Part shown: positions 12,301 to 22,700 of the stretch, piece after piece
Layout of the letters: each line of letters starts with the position of its first letter
How positions within the stretch are numbered: position 1 is the stretch's first letter
Assembly: GCA_002786025.1 (NCBI GenBank)
Contig: NHNW01000053.1
Span: 62,001-126,000 of the forward strand
Direction: 5' to 3'
Length of the DNA stretch: 64,000 nucleotides
Source: Zasmidium citrigriseum
Lineage: Eukaryota; Ascomycota; Dothideomycetes; Mycosphaerellales; Mycosphaerellaceae
Position numbers and translations under genes: made by a program
Notes under the pieces: generated by a model
What the model saw: only the letters and a program-made list of their open reading frames with translations
The model's database searches: none
Told to the model about the DNA's origin: nothing

Positions 12301-13945
12301 GCTACCTAATAACTTTCTTAACTACCTATATAGAAGTTAGCTATCTACTACTCTCTATAGTAATTATCGAGACTCCTCGATAAATAGAAGGTTATTATCT
12401 ATAGGCCTTTAGGCGTATTCTAGTATATCCTCGTCTATCTTATCTTCTTTATCGCTAAGATCGTTTTATAGCTAATCTACTTAGATATCGATATCGTCTC
12501 GGAAGAACTAGGTCTCGTTAGCTTAGCGGAAGAGCTCTATATTTACTAGATCTAGCTACTACTCGCTACGTGTATTAATAGGTTCTACCTTAGGTAGCTC
12601 GTAGTACTCGTCGTTATATAGCGTAAATAACGCCGCGCGGAGATATATATATATATATATATAAACTCGATCGCCGTTCTCGTTAATAGCGGCTCTATTA
12701 ATAGGGGTAGTAAAGCTAGTATTATTTAACGCGTTCTTATACTACTATATTATTTAATCGAGTAGGTATATTTCGATATTAACGTTCTCGAGATCGTATA
12801 CTATTACCTAAAGGTATTCTAGAGGGACTAGAATATAACAATCTACCGTATTATAGAGTTATAGATATCTAAATAAACGGATTAGAATACTAGGTACTAT
12901 ATATAGGCGGTTCTTCTACTTCTAGATCTAATAGTAGTTCTATATATTAATAAAACGAGTAACTACCTTTCTTAGAATTAGTATATAGATATAAAGTATA
13001 GCGATTCTATCCTATAGTCGTTCTAGTACAAAGAAGCCTTACGCCTTAAGAATCTCGAACTACTCTCGCTATTAGAAGATACTCGATTTAAGTTAACGCT
13101 ACTAGGTCTCGATTCGTTAGTTTATCTTACTTATACTAAATCGAAAGTACTCCTAGAAGTTAAGATCTTCCTTAGTTTAAGGGTAGAGTCGACGTCGAAG
13201 CCTAAGATATATATCCGTAAGATACCTCGTCTTAGTACTATAATCTACTTAGAGTATCCTTAGAATAAAGCTATATACGATCGTAGCGTATACGTACTAC
13301 TTCTATATATATATAGCTATACGGCTAATAGTTCTAACATAATACTATACGATAAGGCGAGAGAAAGCGTCTATAGCCGTATATATCGTTATTCCGTAGA
13401 ACTCTAGCTTATAGTACCTATCGTATAACTATACGTAGTTTAGTCCTAGAAGTATAACTACCCTATAATATTCTTTCGCTTTTAATAGGCGTTTATCTAC
13501 TATAGCTAGATTTAATTCCTTAAGGACCTTAAATATCCTATTACGTCTAATAATTCTATACTATATATAAAGCTTAGTATATAGAAAGTTCCTTCTATAG
13601 TTCTTAATCTATCTATTCTTTAACTCTTCTCTTAGTATATCTTAGGTCCTTGCCTCGTACTCTTCCTAGTCTCTTACTTTAATATATTTAAATAGGCCTA
13701 TTTCCTTCCGTAGTACTATAATCCGCTATAGACTAATAGTAATACTATTATACTTAAGTTCTTAGCTTATTTATTCGTCCGTTATCTTTATTATAGTAAA
13801 AGCGTATTAAATACGACTTTATAGATAGGCTATATTAAGAAAGCGAGGTCGTATATTAGGTTTAGATACTCCCTAGGCGCTTAGATAATAATAGAGTATA
13901 GGAACGCTAACTTTAACTTTATACTAAGCGAAGAGCCTCTTAGTA
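12280..13945 (-). pseudogene. Integrase-core (DDE) protein gene, RIP-decayed
   Basis: The minus-strand frame reads through RIP stops and shows a catalytic core. There is an LYDRYYKLEFYG-like strand with Asp at 13420-13422, then AIDAFSRLIV, then VDYSTKT with Asp at 13243-13245, then FRFSISKIN followed by RIET with Glu at 13108-13110. The three acidic residues share one frame with spacings of 59 and 45 residues. The arrangement resembles the uncharacterised integrase-core-domain proteins of animals and fungi, which have a DG-Y-KL-YG start and a STSNQRIE-WW block. It is unlike Gypsy integrase, having no zinc-binding domain or chromodomain. After the (TA)n tract at 12642 the frame shifts by one register and continues as an acidic C-terminal region to about 12,280. 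The family match is from memory. Confidence 0.65.
12642..12663. repeat. (TA)n tract inside the integrase-like gene
   Basis: This is an uninterrupted run of about ten TA dinucleotides. The reading frame of the integrase-like gene changes register here. A (CA)n or (TG)n microsatellite would become exactly this after RIP. The tract probably caused a slippage frameshift. Confidence 0.7.
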
Positions 13946-14150
13946 ATCTATTAGTGCGTATATTTAGTATTATCTCTCGTAATCTAGTCTCGAAATTGCT
14001 CTATATTAGAAGCTAGACGAGGTATATTACTATATACACGATATATTAAGTACTAAACGTAGAGTAGAGGATATTAGAAGCTTAAAATAATAATAATAGA
14101 GTAGTATTAGCTTTCCTACGTACTTATAGAGGGTTAGGTAATAAGAGGAG

Positions 14151-14659
14151 GCTTAAATGGCGGTGGGGAAAGGAAGCGGGGAAACGAAATGATAGTCGTG
14201 TAGGTACGGACTTCCGTCGCGTCTGCGTCCGTGCGTTAAGCGTGTCTTCTTCGCGTCCATCATGCCCCCGAAGAACCTGCTCTCTCAATCATCAACTTGG
14301 CATGAAAAGTTTGCAGCTGCGACGGAGCCCAGCGACCGCTTGCCTGCATCAGTCACGTTAACGATGGTAATTGATGCATCGATGCGAATCAGCGCCGGAT
14401 CAAACGACGTCTATACGGGCATTCTTAGCGGACCACATCCAAGACTACTATGTCTAATCGACTTGTCTAGATCTCATTTTCAGCTTCTCGCTCATTGGCC
14501 CAACGAGTGAGCTTGTTGCACTGATGCTTCATTTGTGTACGAATGGAGTGATGCGCTCCTGCAGTTACGGCTATGAACTCAGCCGACCTTGCGAGCTTAC
14601 ATTGGAAGCTATCTCAACTCTCCGTTAACAACCGTATTAGCACGCTCACCGTTGGCACA
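14151..14659. other. Unique sequence between the RIP island and the SDR gene
   Basis: About 500 bp of ordinary composition begin abruptly after the island. I see no gene here. An 82-codon frame at 14262-14510 has no recognisable features. The stretch presumably carries the promoter of the SDR gene. Confidence 0.5.
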
Positions 14660-15684
14660 ATGTCTAGCGGAGCTGCCTATGTGATTGGTAAGACCCAGAC
14701 TCTGAATCGACTACACGGAAGTCCCTCTGATGACTCGGTATAGGAGGCGCTAGTGGCATTGGCCGGGCGGTCGCCGGGCTGCTGGTAGAGAAGGGGTGAA
14801 ATACACTATTTCCATTGCTGGTCCAAGGTGCTCACACAAAGCCAGATACAGCGTCTACATCGCGGACTACAATCTCTCCGGCGCACAAGAAGCTGCTGCT
14901 GCGCTCAACTCGTCCCACCCGTCGGACACGAAAGCCTTTGCAGGCCAAGTCAACGCGACATCATGGGAATCGCAACGTGATGCATTTGAAGATGCAATCG
15001 ACAAGCTAGGTCAGGTAAATCTGGTCCTACCCATCGCTGGCATAGCAGAACGTCCCTGGCTTCCAAGACCCTCGAAGTCAGAAGGGTTCCGCAAACCGGA
15101 CTTGGCTGTTCAAGAGATCAATGAGATGGGCGTCTATTATGCCGTTGCACTTGCTGTGCAGTATTTCCGGTGGATGAAAGAGGAGGATGCGGCATTCCGG
15201 GGTGAAATCTTGACGGTGGCGTCCATCTGTGGCTTTTACGTTCAGCCTACGACTCCCATTTACACCGCTTCCAAGCAGTGAGTCTCTCGAGCTCAGACGT
15301 AAAGCATAGTCCTAACAGCTTTCCCCCAACAGTGGCGTCGTCGGCTTCGTTCGTGCATACGGCAAGCTCCTGCAAAGCGAAAACATCAAGTTCAATGCCA
15401 TGTGTCCAGACAAAGTCCGAACCAACATCGCAGAATCCAGCGTTCATGATATGGCAGAGTCCCGAGGCGTCCTCATCCCTATGCCAAGGCTGATGCAGGC
15501 TTTCGAAATGTTGCTCCCTGGAGGCAAGTATCACGAGGATTCGTTTGGGGAATGTCTAGAAGTTGCGGCAAAGCCTGGTCCGGAGGACTTCGAGACGAGA
15601 TTCGTCCCTATCACGCCGTTCTTTAGTGATGTGGCGAAACGGAGCTCGGAATTGAGTGCGGAGATGGAGGGAGACGGACGGTGA
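14660..15684 (+). CDS. Short-chain dehydrogenase/reductase (SDR)
   Basis: Four exons (14660-14687, 14744-14795, 14852-15277, 15333-15684) give 285 residues. All three introns are 55-56 nt with GT-AG ends. The Rossmann glycine motif GGASGIG is at residues 10-16, split by intron 1. The usual NNAG is replaced by PIAG. The catalytic YTASK motif has Tyr164 and Lys168, followed by GVVGFVRAYGK as expected for SDRs using NAD(P)H. Size and layout resemble 15-hydroxyprostaglandin-dehydrogenase-like fungal SDRs, but the substrate cannot be told. The start is the first ATG that joins to the glycine motif. The stop at 15682-15684 may be premature, because an SDR-like tail continues in another frame (see findings). 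It is the first gene after the RIP island. Confidence 0.85.
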
Positions 15685-15895
15685 GAAGACGATGTTTCTG
15701 AATAATGCTTTGGAAGGATATGCAAGGGTCGCAGAGATGGGTTGGAAGTCGGATTGGGGGTTACACAATTGTAAGTCAAGTTGAAACATTCTTTGTTGCT
15801 GCATCATATGCTACTTCAGAAAGCAATCTGTGCTCTGTTCTCAAGCCCAGCCAGAAAGACCCTCGTCACACCACAAAGATCAACGAGTCCCTGCT

Positions 15896-16177
15896 CTAGT
15901 CATCACTGGCATAGTTATCCTCCTTCAACTGCCTATCCTGCTTCAAATTCTTCGCCTTCTCCCTCTCGCGCTCCTTTTGAGTCATCACCTTCGGCATGAC
16001 CCCAGCCTCATAATCCGCCTCGGCCTTTGCTTTCTTCTCGGCCTTCTTGTCTTTCTCCTTTTGTTTCTTGGCCTCGCGCTCAAGCACCTTTGGGCGAGGC
16101 GGCTTTGGGTCTGCCTTCTTCTTGCCCTTCTTGGTAACGCCACCACCGCCGGTCTTGGTGCTGCCTTTTGGTGGCAT
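15896..16177 (-). CDS. Small Lys-rich hypothetical protein
   Basis: This single-exon gene encodes 93 residues. It has a Gly/Thr/Lys-rich start, a highly charged central helix (residues about 30-60, rich in KEK and KAE patterns, probably coiled coil) and an acidic end, YASDD. The ATG at 16177 is followed by MPPKGSTK, a start typical of small fungal nuclear or ribosome-associated proteins, but I do not recognise the family. It is convergent with the SDR gene, about 210 bp away. Confidence 0.55.
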   Translation of the reverse strand: MPPKGSTKTGGGGVTKKGKKKADPKPPRPKVLEREAKKQKEKDKKAEKKAKAEADYEAGVMPKVMTQKEREREKAKNLKQDRQLKEDNYASDD

Positions 16178-17146
16178 GACTTTTGGATTTGGATTTTGTT
16201 ATTCTTTCTGATGTTTCTTGATGGGGTCGGTGTTGATCAATTTCAGAGGACCAAGTCATTTTGTTGTGACTACTTAAGTTACGACCCAAGGGGTCGCGAA
16301 GGGCGGTGAATGGACAAAGAGAACTGCCGGATCCGGCAGCTCGAAACAAAGGACTTGTTCAATGCCACGTCACTCCCAAAGCCGACACTGTGCGCACTGA
16401 GAAAGATTGCAAGAAGCGGCCTATCTTATCAGAAAGTCGTGGCTCCTAGAGCTCGCTTGTGTTATGCCACCCTCCAAAATTGAAGGCATAAGTACTATTT
16501 GAAAGCATCTCCAGCACATTCGGCCACAGGTGCGTGAGAACTGGGCATCCCGTCCGCTCTGCCATACATAAGCACGCAACCGCCTGATTAGTACTATAGT
16601 GGGTGACCATATGGGAATACCGGGTGCTGAATGTTTTGCTTTTTGCTCCTTCATTTGGCTGAAGTTCGGCGAGAATTTGGCTGCGCTTGGCTTTGGCGCC
16701 GGCCTTTGCTTTTGCCAGACTCCAACTTTTTGTCTCACGGCCCTCAGTCCTCTTCTGATCGTACTAGATATGTTCGCAATGCGCTGTTGTCCAGCCTGAG
16801 AACGGTTGTTCGAGGACGAGGACGATTCGTACGGGCGAAGTCGGTCAGACTTCTCGGTCAGCATTCGGAAAGCTGGGCCTCTGGAACCGGATCTGGTCAC
16901 GCTTCAAACCCGTTGCAAGGTTGGCAATAGTAGATAGGCGATTGTCCTTGTGCTGAATGCTTGAATTGTATTCGAGGCTTGCATGTGAAGGTGAAGTCTA
17001 GACACGGGAAGTCAATCGGCTAGGCTCGGCTTCATCGGCCCGAAAGAATCCAGGCTGTTGCCGTATGCCATGGAAAACGGATCCTTCACTGTGTCTTGAG
17101 ATCTCAAGGGAGAATTGCTCTTTGATTGATGGCGACCAGGAGTTTA
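16178..17146. other. Intergenic region containing the 5S rRNA gene
   Basis: Apart from the 5S gene I see no coding sequence. An antisense 159-codon frame (16421-16900, minus) runs through the 5S gene and has no protein character. Confidence 0.6.
16516..16634 (+). rRNA. 5S ribosomal RNA gene, dispersed copy
   Basis: This 119-nt segment matches the fungal 5S plan. The ends ACATTCGGC and GCTGAATGT pair over nine positions with one G-U. The conserved core CATCCCGTCCGCTCTGCCATA is at about 16546. The internal promoter and loop E region, with GATTAGTAC and GTGGGTGACCA, is near 16587-16615. An oligo-T run, the RNA polymerase III terminator, follows directly (ATGTTTTGCTTTTT). Filamentous ascomycetes often carry 5S genes singly scattered among protein genes, as here. 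Some loop positions differ from the common consensus, so it could be a variant type. Confidence 0.92.
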
Positions 17147-19234
17147 TTATCCTTTGTCCTTCTCGACCGAAAGTTCCCATGCTTCTATCCCAAGCAGTAT
17201 TGATCGAGCCAGTCCATGTAGACTCACTAGGGCGATCAGTTTGGATGGGCTATCTCCGACCACCATACTCGTCAGGACAAATACTGTCTGCCAGACCGAT
17301 ATCGCTGATGCGATGGTGCTGTAGATCCGGCTTGCCCGAGGAGATCTTTGACGTACAAGACAGCCGACGATGACGAGCCCAAGTAGGCTGCAACACAGTA
17401 CATGGGCCAGATTTGTGCCTTCAGCATGCATCGCTTCATCCAACTCTGGCACTTTGATCGATTGCACCTTTGCATGATGCGTGCGAAACTGAGCAAGCTC
17501 ATATCGGGCTTGGAAGTACCACCATCCACGAAGGAAAGGCCCTGGAGTCCTAGTCGTTGCAATTGCTCTTTGCTTATCGTTTGGCTTCCCTGCCATGGTG
17601 CCATCGATGAGATGGAAGCGCGAGCTTGCTTCATTCGCTCCAACAGTACAGCTGGCTTCAAGCTTGAGACCAAGCGTCTGCTTGATTGTGTCGTTGCTGT
17701 TGTCCAGGTCTGGATCTGGGACGGAGCGAAAGGTGGTTGCTAGGCGGCAGTTGTGCTCTGGGTTGTAGATGATAAGTCCTTCGTCGACGAAGGGATCGTA
17801 ATAGAGGCGCCAGTCGCAGTTTGAAGAAGGCTCTTCAAGAGTTCTGTGAAGTGTCAGTCCGCTGCACCGTCTTTCATCATGGAATTAATTATTAGCATAC
17901 CCGACCCGAAATCTGACCATGGACCCTTCGTCCTCACCCTCTTTCTTTTCCAGATCATCTTGAACATATCTTGGTGGCTCACTGACGACTCGCTCTTCGG
18001 GTATTACACAGAGGAAGCTATCACTGCATTCCGTTAGAACAAGACGACACATCAGACAAGACCTAGTTACTCACCTTGTCGGGCTGAACATACGTACGTC
18101 GCTTCCAGATCGCACAACTTTTTGTCGACGTTTCTTTGCGGATCGCTGTGACTCCTGGCTCTGAAACACCCAGGGATATCTTTCCGCGAACTTATCTTGG
18201 AACAGGACTCTCTGAGACGAATCCACAGCCCAATTTCCTTCACCAGATTCATCGTCTCTTGAGCCCGAGATATCTTCAGCCCACAGCATTGAGTCGCTCC
18301 AAAGGAAGCCTGCCCCTGACACATAGAGAGTGTACATCTCAGTCGAGTCGACTATTCCAAAAGGACGTGGGCTTCCCGCTCGGCTCGGCATATCAGTCAC
18401 GCTTCCGAAGGGAGTTATGCTTCTTCGAGCTTCGGGTGATAAGTAATGTAGGTTGTAGTTGCCTCCTGTCATACGCTCTGATGCTGGGAGAAGGGCTCCA
18501 CAGGCGACCAGAAAGATTGTTGGCCAGACTAGAAGCGATATCGTCAAGCCGCCGATGCACTCTCCGAAAAGAGATGTCTGCCATTGTCAGCACTCGTTTA
18601 GTCGCTATACTTGGATAACTTTTACCAACGAGATTTTCTGGTTTGAGATCTTTCTGGCCACAGTGTAGAGTCTCCTGGCCACCAGTAAGACATAGACGGT
18701 ATAGACTTCCATACAGCTGCTCCCAAACGCAAACGCCGTGAAAACCAGCACCTCTCCAAGGCCCAGAAAGAGCAGCCACGAGAGGCTGTCCCCGTTACCA
18801 TGTTCAGTCATAGTCAACATGGCTACCATCACGGCACAATCTCCCAAGTCATGGCCCAGAGCAAGAATGCTAGCGTCAGATTCGACGCCCCAGCCAATCG
18901 CAATGGCCAGCGATATTGCGAGCCAGAATGCCCATTTCGGAGATCTTTTCGGTCTGATCGACTTCAAGAACAACACGGTAGCCAGCGATCGGAAAAACCA
19001 GACGGTGGCTCTGAGCTCGGGCTCAAAGCTCTCGATTGGCAGAAGAGCCAAGAATGGCGGTAAGAGTTCAATGCTCATCTGCCCTCTGCTAGCGAATGCA
19101 GATAGTATATCTTGTAAATGGAGAGCTTCATCGTCGTAATTTCTTGCGGAAGTCGATACCCACGCCAAGCAGAGTCCAGTCAGGCCCAAAAAAATGGCGT
19201 GCGTGTACCATGAGATGGATCGGTGGTCGAGCAT
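17147..19234 (-). CDS. Multi-pass membrane protein, unrecognised
   Basis: Four exons on the minus strand (19234-18626, 18577-18075, 18023-17901, 17843-17147) give 643 residues. The introns are 48, 51, 57 and similar in size, and all keep frame. The N-terminal half has about six hydrophobic segments. A soluble middle region of about 300 residues follows, rich in Ser, Asp and Glu. Two further hydrophobic segments lie near the C-terminus (LAHVLCCSLLGLVIVG and VWQTVFVLTSMVV). The start ATG at 19234 precedes LDHRSISWY; longer readings need a non-ATG start. The arrangement vaguely recalls the membrane-spanning N-terminal part of fungal ABC transporters, but no ATP-binding domain is present and I would not assign it. 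Low conservation is likely. Confidence 0.7.
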
Positions 19235-19524
19235 GCAGGGCTTGGCGTTGTGGAGGAGGGAAGGGAAGGTGAGGGGAGGAGCAGAGGGGATGGGAAAGGT
19301 TTTCAATTATATAATGTCTTCCGAGTGGCAAAATGTCACTACACACAAGATGGTACATATTTTGTCGATCCCACGCAAAATTCGAGGAGTCTCAACGAAA
19401 GACTTTGTATTTTCTAATGCACATGGACAAAGAGCATCTGTACCTACTACTCTTCTCTGGCATAGAGGCATCTTTTCCTCAATTGCCCCTTCTTTAGTTC
19501 TGCCTTTACTTGTAGGCCTCTTCC

Positions 19525-19679
19525 CTTACTTGATCCTTCATTTCAATCTTCACTTAGAGTCTATACTCCCTTCATCCGCTCCTTCACTTTTAAGCTAGTC
19601 TTCTCTTACTTGATCCCTGATTTCAAGCTTTACTTGAAGGCCATGCTCCCTTCATTTGCTTCTTCACTCCAGTCTTCTG
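19525..19679. repeat. Imperfect tandem duplication, unit about 80 bp
   Basis: Two CT-rich copies begin with CTTACTTGATCC at 19525 and 19605 and share TTTCAA, TCCCTTCAT, CTTCACT and AGTCTTCT blocks. They lie between the membrane-protein promoter and the chitinase 3' end. No gene is seen in 19235-19717. Confidence 0.65.
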
Positions 19680-19717
19680 AGTGAGAGAAGGAGGCCGGGA
19701 CATGCTATCCGCGTCTT

Positions 19718-22700
19718 CTACGCCGGAATCTTCTGCTCTGTAACGTTAACACCATTCGGCAAGTCTGCGTCGAAGTTCGCAGTGACATTCGAAGTCTTAT
19801 TCGAGCTGACCCACTCAAGAGTGGTCATGTTGTAGAATCCGGGAGCAGGTATCGAGACCGCAGCTGGCTCGTCTGCCGTGGTATTTGGCCTCAAGAGACT
19901 AGGTGCGTCTCTCTTTTGATTCTGCAACGCAAGAGCGTAGAGATCGAAGAAGATGCAACCGTCTCCAGAGTTGAAGACGTAATATCCGCCATAGCTCGTC
20001 TCTCTCCCATCGGTGTTGTCCTGATCGCGATGGCATTGGAAGGGTCCCACCCATGCGTTGCGACACGCGACATATCTGTCGCTGTCCTTATCTTCGGAAG
20101 AGAAAGCGAAATCTTTCTTGTCGCCACAACCGGACTGGTCATCAGCCCATTTGGCATACACCTGGGTCCGATGATCGCCAGCTGTGTACTGCTCAACATA
20201 TCCAAAGGTGTTACCGGCACCGAGGACGTAGTTCTGGTCGCAGAATGCTTCTATAGGATGGTTAGCCATTGTCAAAGAGGGGCTCGGTGATAATAAATAC
20301 CTGTCACTGAAGCGTAGTCGTCGAAGATGAATCGCAGATGATCTGGATTGTCTTCCGGATCATAGCAAGCATAGGAGACGTCACCGGCTCTTGGATCTGT
20401 GGCTGTGTTCGTTGGTGCCGGCGGCAGAGTCGAAGATGTAGTGGTCGTAGGTCCGTCACACAACACGGCACAGCCAGTTGGGGCAGCTCTGTTCTCACAT
20501 CCTGCGGGAACGAAGCACGAAGTCGTCGAGGACGTAGTGGTTGGCCCATCACACAAAACAGCACAACCTGTTGGAGCCGCAACATTTTGGCAGCCTGCGG
20601 GCACGAAACAGTCGTCGCCGCCGCCGGTGGTTGTTGGCGTGGAGCCAGACGTGGTTGAGTCTGGGAACGTTCGGGTAGGACCAGTGCTGAAAGCTGGATC
20701 TCCCTCTGGTCCAGGTAGAGGGTCGTCTGGTCCATAGTCGTTGTCATCCTCGCAGTATTGAGGGTCAGTAGAGCAGGGATCTGTGTCATACGTGCCCGCG
20801 CCATCCTCGCATCCAAAGAACTTGAAGATCCTGGCGTCGGTGAAGCTGCCTCCAGACTGCCTTCGATAGACGTCTCGCGAATGCTTTCGGACAGTCTTGT
20901 TCTTCGCAAACACTTCGAATTCTGAACCAAATGCATCTCGTTTCGAGATATTGTCGGGAATGTCTTCACATCGTACATTCTTAGGGTCGCTGTCGTCTCT
21001 GCCTTGCGACTCGAAGTCTGGATAGGGGTAGAAGGCTCCTTGGCCGATGCTCGTACGTCCCATTCGGCCTGGAGAAGGCGTGCGACAGAACTGCGGAGGG
21101 ATATTGGCGTAGATAGCTCCAGCGTTCGTGTTCTTGATGAACTGATAGTTTCTCCGTCCAACCTGCTGGTTAAACCACGGGTCCCAACGCTCGTTGTAAT
21201 TTGGATCATCGCTGCCGCCTCCTTGGACCTTCAGCCCATTGACCAGCGTGAAACCAACGCCATAAGGCGCAGCACAATAGTTGTCTGTCTGCTCTGGCAA
21301 GTACTGGGTGAACGATGGATCAAAGTCAACACAATAGACAATGCCATTGGAGCTCGGCAAGTTGTATTGCTGCGCGACCGACGCCAGCCATCTGCTGAGA
21401 TGGCCACCAGCGTTCTGGTTTTCGCCACCACCTCCAGGGATCAAACGCAAGACTGGATAGCGATCCCATTGCCGGCTCCGACCTCTTGGATTTGGATCGC
21501 CCGAACCGAATGGATACTCTTCAACCTCGCAGGAGTCCAGCTTCCAGCCAGACATGGGTTGGCCATCGCCTTGTTTCCAGAAATAATGGCTACTCTGTCG
21601 ATACCAGGCGGAAGTATCGTGATTGTCGCTCCCCGCTCGATGCGTAAGGATAGAGGTTTTGCCTCTGTCTTGAATGGCCGATTTGGCGTTTCCGCACACG
21701 TTGGGGTAGACTTCGTGTGGGCATCTGTATGTGACAAGACACTGGCCTTGAGGTGGGTTACGAGGATCGGCCTGTGGTGCCGGACACGAGCCGCCGGTCT
21801 GTCGCTTGAACATAGAACCAAACGTGTCACGAACATCGTAGAAGAAGTTCGACAGAGCGTTGGTGGAACTGGCGCGCTTGACCTTGGCAGAATTAGGGCA
21901 GCAATCTTTCTCGTTCTCGAGGCTGACGGTAGGAATTAGCTTCATGATAGTGACGACCATTTGTAGAGAGAAACTTACTAGTCTTGAATGCTGTCGATAT
22001 TGTCATCGATCTTCTGCTGGCATTCACCGGGCTCCATAGATCCATCGCAGCTCATTTGTCCAGATTGCGGATCGAAAATTGGAAAGTTGCCGTTGTCGCA
22101 CATGCCGATGGAGGTATCGAACTCGCATTTATCTTCCTCTTCCTCGTCGTCGTCGTCATCATCATCATCGTCATCGTCGTCATTGTCATCATCGTTGTTG
22201 TTGTTGTCGTCTCCGCCAGAGCATCCAGGACCAACGCATCCACCACCTCCTGGACAGCCTAGCCCAATGCAGCCACAAATGCCTACGCAAGGCAAGTCTG
22301 GGGAGCAGAATGCCGCACAGAGCGCGCCACATCCGATGTCGCAAAGCGGACCTGGAGGGCCAATGGTGCCAGTCACTGCAGGAGGACAGTGATCGCACGA
22401 GGTAGGTGGTGGCGGCACAGGATCTGTGGTAGTCTGACTTGGAGTCGGGGCGGTGACTGGAGGATATGGTCCTTGGCTGTACGTGTAGATGATACCAGCA
22501 ATGGTCGTGGTCTTGTCGTCGCTGGTGACAACAGTGGAGTCCTGCGACAAGGTGACTGGTGGGAGGATGATGCTGCTTGTTAGCTGAATGATGCTATCAT
22601 CGGTATCTGTCCATTCTACGTTCCAAAGAGGAATTTCTGTGGTGGTAACAGGCGATGGAGTAATGGTTGTGACTGCATCTGCGTTAGTACAGACCGAATT

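Larger units (their letters stand above)
1..14150. repeat. RIP-mutated repeat island
   Basis: The dinucleotides CA and TG are almost absent over about 14 kb, while TA is greatly enriched and CG, CC and CT remain. Whole 60-base lines contain no CA or TG at all. The few exceptions include positions near 618, 783, 1491, 1881, 3246, 3568 and 4141. This is the expected end point of RIP, which converts CpA to TpA on both strands of duplicated DNA. Because ATG and TGA contain TpG, start codons and TGA stops have vanished, which explains the lack of open frames. The edge is sharp: ordinary composition starts near 14,150. GC content is not extremely low because only CpA was consumed. At least three separate coding remnants can be read inside once TAA and TAG are treated as RIP products of CAA, CAG and TGG. 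Confidence 0.93.

Noticed and set aside
1..14150. Reading the island as ordinary AT-rich noncoding or centromeric DNA
   Set aside because: CpG and CpC are retained and only CpA and TpG are missing, and clear transposon domains can be read. That pattern points to RIP.
14262..14510. An 82-codon plus-strand frame
   Set aside because: No splice support, domain or composition typical of a gene; it lies in the probable SDR promoter.
16421..16900. A 159-codon minus-strand frame
   Set aside because: It runs antisense through the 5S rRNA gene and has no protein-like motif.
19128..19358. An extended N-terminus for the membrane protein or a separate small gene upstream
   Set aside because: It would require a non-ATG start. 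The ATG at 19234 opens a sensible membrane protein.
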